NCBI GenBank assembly: GCA_905182995.1
Contig: CAJJDP010000038.1
Location: 472,352-536,351, forward strand
Direction: 5' to 3'
Origin: Paramecium octaurelia
Taxonomy: Eukaryota; Ciliophora; Oligohymenophorea; Peniculida; Parameciidae
Length of the DNA stretch: 64,000 nt
A program made the position numbers and the translations under genes. Each line of letters opens with the position of its first letter. The first letter of the stretch is position 1. This document shows, in pieces, positions 61,637-64,000 of this stretch. The notes beneath the pieces were generated by a model. The model searched no databases. It saw nothing but the letters and a program-made list of their open reading frames with translations, and was not told where the DNA came from.

Positions 61637-62566
61637 ATGTCATAAATTATTTAGGAGATAATCTCAAAACAAAAGATTAAAGAGCACATTCTCACAGAAG
61701 TAGTTGGACACACCTTAGAAATTACATTCAATCGTCCAGAATTCCACAATGCTTTCACAGTTGGAATGTATGTGATGTTTCAAGAATATGTATTATAAGC
61801 TGATAAAGATCCAAATGTATTATGTTAAATTAAGTCTAGATATATTTAATATTAGTCAAAAGCAATGGAAAATCATTTAGTTCAGGTAATGATTTGAGAA
61901 ATTTTGATGCATGGCCAGGATTGAATGATGAAGTATATAACCTTAGTATCATAGGATAGAAAATAAGCATCTCTAGGCTTAACCAATATGCTAAGAGACT
62001 TTACAAGTTCCTTTCTAAACTTAACTAAACCAATTATTGCTTGTTGTTAAGGAGGAGTTATTGGATTTATTTTCCCATTGTTATCCTTATTTGATTAAGT
62101 GTATGTCACAGAAGATGCTTACTTCTTTGCACCAATGTTATTGTTTGGATAAGTATTTTATTACATGTTCATTTTAGGGTGTTGAGATGTTCTCTAGTTA
62201 TACTTTTCCAAGACTATTTGGATAAGGAAAGACTTTTAGTTTATTATTCAGAGGATAAAAACTATCAGCCAAAGAAGCAATCCATTTTGGATATGCTTAA
62301 GAAATATTTAAAACATAAGATGAAATGATTAAGCAAGCAAGATAGATTTGTTAGTAATTGGAATAACAAGATCAAACTGCTATCTTTCATGGAAAAAAAT
62401 TAATTAAAAGAGCAGTATATGATGTATATCATATGCTTTATATATATTCTAGCAACTGAAAACATCAAATGAATAAGAATTGTAAAATTTACATAGAATA
62501 TGGTCAGGAGACAAGCTGGTTGAAAACGTATTTAATTATATGCAGAGACTTAAAGCCAAATTATGA
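61637..62566 (+). CDS. Enoyl-CoA delta-isomerase (ECI2-like), peroxisomal signal AKL
   Basis: Four introns (32, 22, 25 and 38 nt, near 61824, 61932, 62155 and 62413) leave exactly 271 codons. The crotonase fold is seen in order: LEITFNRPEFHNAFTVGMYV, SNGKSFSSGNDLRNFDAWPG (oxyanion-hole SSGNDL), FLNLTKPIIACCQGGVIGFI, LLSLFDQVYVTEDAYFFAPM, GVEMFSSYTFPRLFGQGKTF, LLFRGQKLSAKEAIHFGYAQ. SSYTFP matches ECI2-type delta3,delta2-enoyl-CoA isomerases. The protein ends RLKAKL, a PTS1-type tripeptide, and there is no N-terminal ACBP domain. It isomerises unsaturated acyl-CoAs in fatty-acid beta-oxidation; peroxisomal import by the PEX5 encoded here is a reasonable inference. Confidence 0.9.
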
Positions 62567-62843
62567 TAAATTTCGATATACATTATCTAATTATATGTTA
62601 ATTTTTTTAATTCAAGGGATATATCGTGATAAGAGATTCCTTATTAATAGCCTATTTCAAAATGAAATATCTACTATAGTCTTATGGTAAATAATACTAT
62701 GTGGCAGCCAAGAAGTATGGACACAAATAGTACTATTCTTTTTGTTTTAAAAGGATTTAATTATATCCTTTTAATATACTTTTTCAATAAATAAATAAAT
62801 TCAATTATAATAAAGACTATCATATCAAATCAATATAATAAAT
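62567..62843. other. Convergent 3' gap with a perfect hairpin
   Basis: Gap between two convergent 3' ends, no gene seen. It includes an 8-bp perfect inverted repeat with 8-nt loop at 62749-62772 (AAAAGGAT ... ATCCTTTT). Confidence 0.5.
62749..62772. repeat. Short perfect inverted repeat (hairpin)
   Basis: AAAAGGAT, an 8-nt spacer, then ATCCTTTT. It is located between convergent genes, where it might help 3'-end formation or transcription pausing. AT-rich palindromes are common by chance in this genome, so function is uncertain. Confidence 0.35.
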
Positions 62844-64000
62844 TCACTATTTTCGTGGACTCTACCGGGAATGTTTTAAATATGTGATTTTTTCTTTTAA
62901 TGTTTTTGCTTTCTTTATCATAGAATCATCATCATCTAATTATGGAGTCATGTTTGAGATAGCTTATTCACAAAATTATTCAGCCAATTCTTGTTTTCCT
63001 AAATTAAAATATACAGTAGCAATATTATATTAAGTTGATCCAAGAGATTAGTACTAGTTTTTTTCTCTTACATCAGCCTCCTAAAGGCTTAATACTTTTA
63101 AGTAGATTTCCAAAGCCAATTAATAATTTTTTAATTTAAAATGCAGCGCAGCGATATGCAAGTTAATGTAAATTACCCATTTAGGATCAGTTTTATGTTG
63201 AATTTCTTTTTTTAGAGAAATAGAATCTTCATAAGCATCAATGGCTAACTAAGATTCTTCATAGAAACGATAACAGTCTCCAAGTAATTCATAAAAGATT
63301 GATTCATAAAAGATTAGTTTAGAATGATAATTTACTAACACTTCTAATTATATTTTCTCCATACAAGTTTTTATAATTTAAATTGCAAAGGAAAATTCTT
63401 TGCCTGAAATTAATCCTTAGGCTAATTTTTAATAATCAATTAACATTTCTGTAATAGGAGCACCTAAATTTGTTTTTAATTCTATTAATTTTTAAAATAA
63501 ATTGATATCTTAATTATTTAAATTATTATTAAGAATTTCTTCTGTTTCTTTGATCTCTTCTAAAATTTATTCGTTTTCTCTTTTAATTTATTAGTATGCA
63601 GATTCAATCTCTTCATAATTTAAATCAGATTCTGTTTAGTTAATCATTTGTAAAAAGTATGTTTTAGCCTTTTCAAAGTCTTATTCTTAAATGTAATGTT
63701 CATAAATCTCGCCAAGTAGTATTTTGTTCTGCTTTTCATAAATTTGAATCTTTTCTTAGAACCAAATGGAAGTTGCTCTGTCTTCATTTAATTAAGGCTT
63801 AATTTTTTGCTAGAATAAAGAATATTAAAATTACAAATAGTAATTTAAGTTCCTCCTTTGATAGCATGTTTTCCTGTTCAAGCATTGTAATCAAAGTTAA
63901 CTTGTCTTCAATTTTGACTACTGCTTTGAGTTGTCTCTTAATGCTCTTCAGAATTTCAATTTATTAGGTTTGTAATTTCAAATTCTCTTTGAGAGAGGAG
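62844..64000 (-). CDS. TPR protein, N-terminus beyond the right edge
   Basis: Partial gene read leftwards from the window edge to TGA at 62844-62846. The part near the edge is coiled coil (LLSQRELEITNLINIEILKS, VKIEDKLTLITMLEQENMLS). The middle has EEIESAYQQIKRENEQILEE. The C-terminal ~270 residues are TPR-like helices: LIDYQKL, FAIQIIKTCMEKIQLEV, LLGDCYRFYEESQLAIDAYE, WVIYINLHIAALHFKLKNYQ, QYNIATVYFNLGKQELAEQF. The protein ends KEKITYLKHSR or a few residues later. At least one intron lies around 63800. The repeats suggest a protein-protein scaffold; family not recognised. Confidence 0.7.

Noticed and set aside
366-64000. Very frequent TAA and TAG codons inside long genes
   Set aside because: Not a sign of pseudogenes. 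They fall at Gln positions in conserved domains (kinases, PEX5, SF-assemblin, Piezo) and TGA alone ends the genes, as in the ciliate nuclear code.
1-64000. Transposons, retroelements, CRISPR arrays, rRNA or tRNA genes
   Set aside because: No transposase, reverse transcriptase, terminal repeats, spacer arrays or RNA gene hallmarks were seen; this fits macronuclear DNA from which such sequences are removed.

Overview
The window looks like a stretch of macronuclear genome from a ciliate, most likely Paramecium (tetraurelia-like). Four things support this. In every recognisable gene TAA and TAG are read as glutamine and only TGA stops translation. Genes are broken by very short introns (mostly 19-29 nt, GTA...TAG or GT...AG). 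The DNA is AT-rich, with short intergenic gaps. Ciliate hallmarks are present: two trichocyst matrix protein genes, an SF-assemblin, a TmcB-like giant membrane protein, and a four-domain Ca2+ channel. No rRNA, tRNA, CRISPR array or mobile element was recognised.

Layout. 0.3-7.3 kb: voltage-gated Ca2+ channel alpha subunit. 7.3-14 kb: B-box/kelch protein, coiled-coil protein, heat-shock-factor-type DNA-binding protein, PG-rich axonemal repeat protein, and a peptidase S11 (D,D-carboxypeptidase-type) gene. 14.9-21.6 kb: TmcB-like membrane protein and two coiled-coil genes. 21.6-25.6 kb: ribosomal protein eL33, an EBP2-like nucleolar protein and ANP32, plus poorly resolved small genes. 25.6-37.5 kb: a CDK, a full-length Piezo mechanosensitive channel and the PEX5 peroxisomal import receptor, all on the minus strand. 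38-44.3 kb: TPR/Q-N-rich/PH protein, a small protein, a multipass membrane protein, a hotdog thioesterase and a GALK2-type sugar kinase. 44.3-48.9 kb: two head-to-tail trichocyst matrix protein genes and a coiled-coil gene. 49.4-52.5 kb: SF-assemblin, a Cet1-like mRNA 5'-triphosphatase and a hypothetical gene. 52.9-64 kb: Cys-rich secreted peptide, single-pass membrane protein, stomatin, two coiled-coil genes, a TEY-type MAP kinase, a peroxisomal-type enoyl-CoA isomerase, and a TPR protein cut by the right edge.

The genes do not form operons. Loose functional themes do occur: mechanosensation and excitability (Ca2+ channel, Piezo, stomatin), cortex, cilia and secretory organelles (SF-assemblin, PG-repeat protein, trichocyst proteins), and peroxisomal metabolism (PEX5 and an isomerase ending in -AKL). 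In many genes the coding length closes to a whole number of codons once the proposed introns are removed; where it was not checked, boundaries are marked as approximate. No obviously novel multi-gene system was found. The best leads are the all-aspartate Ca2+ channel filter, the intracellular S11 peptidase with an intact active site, the TPR/prion-like/PH fusion, and several unclassified proteins.
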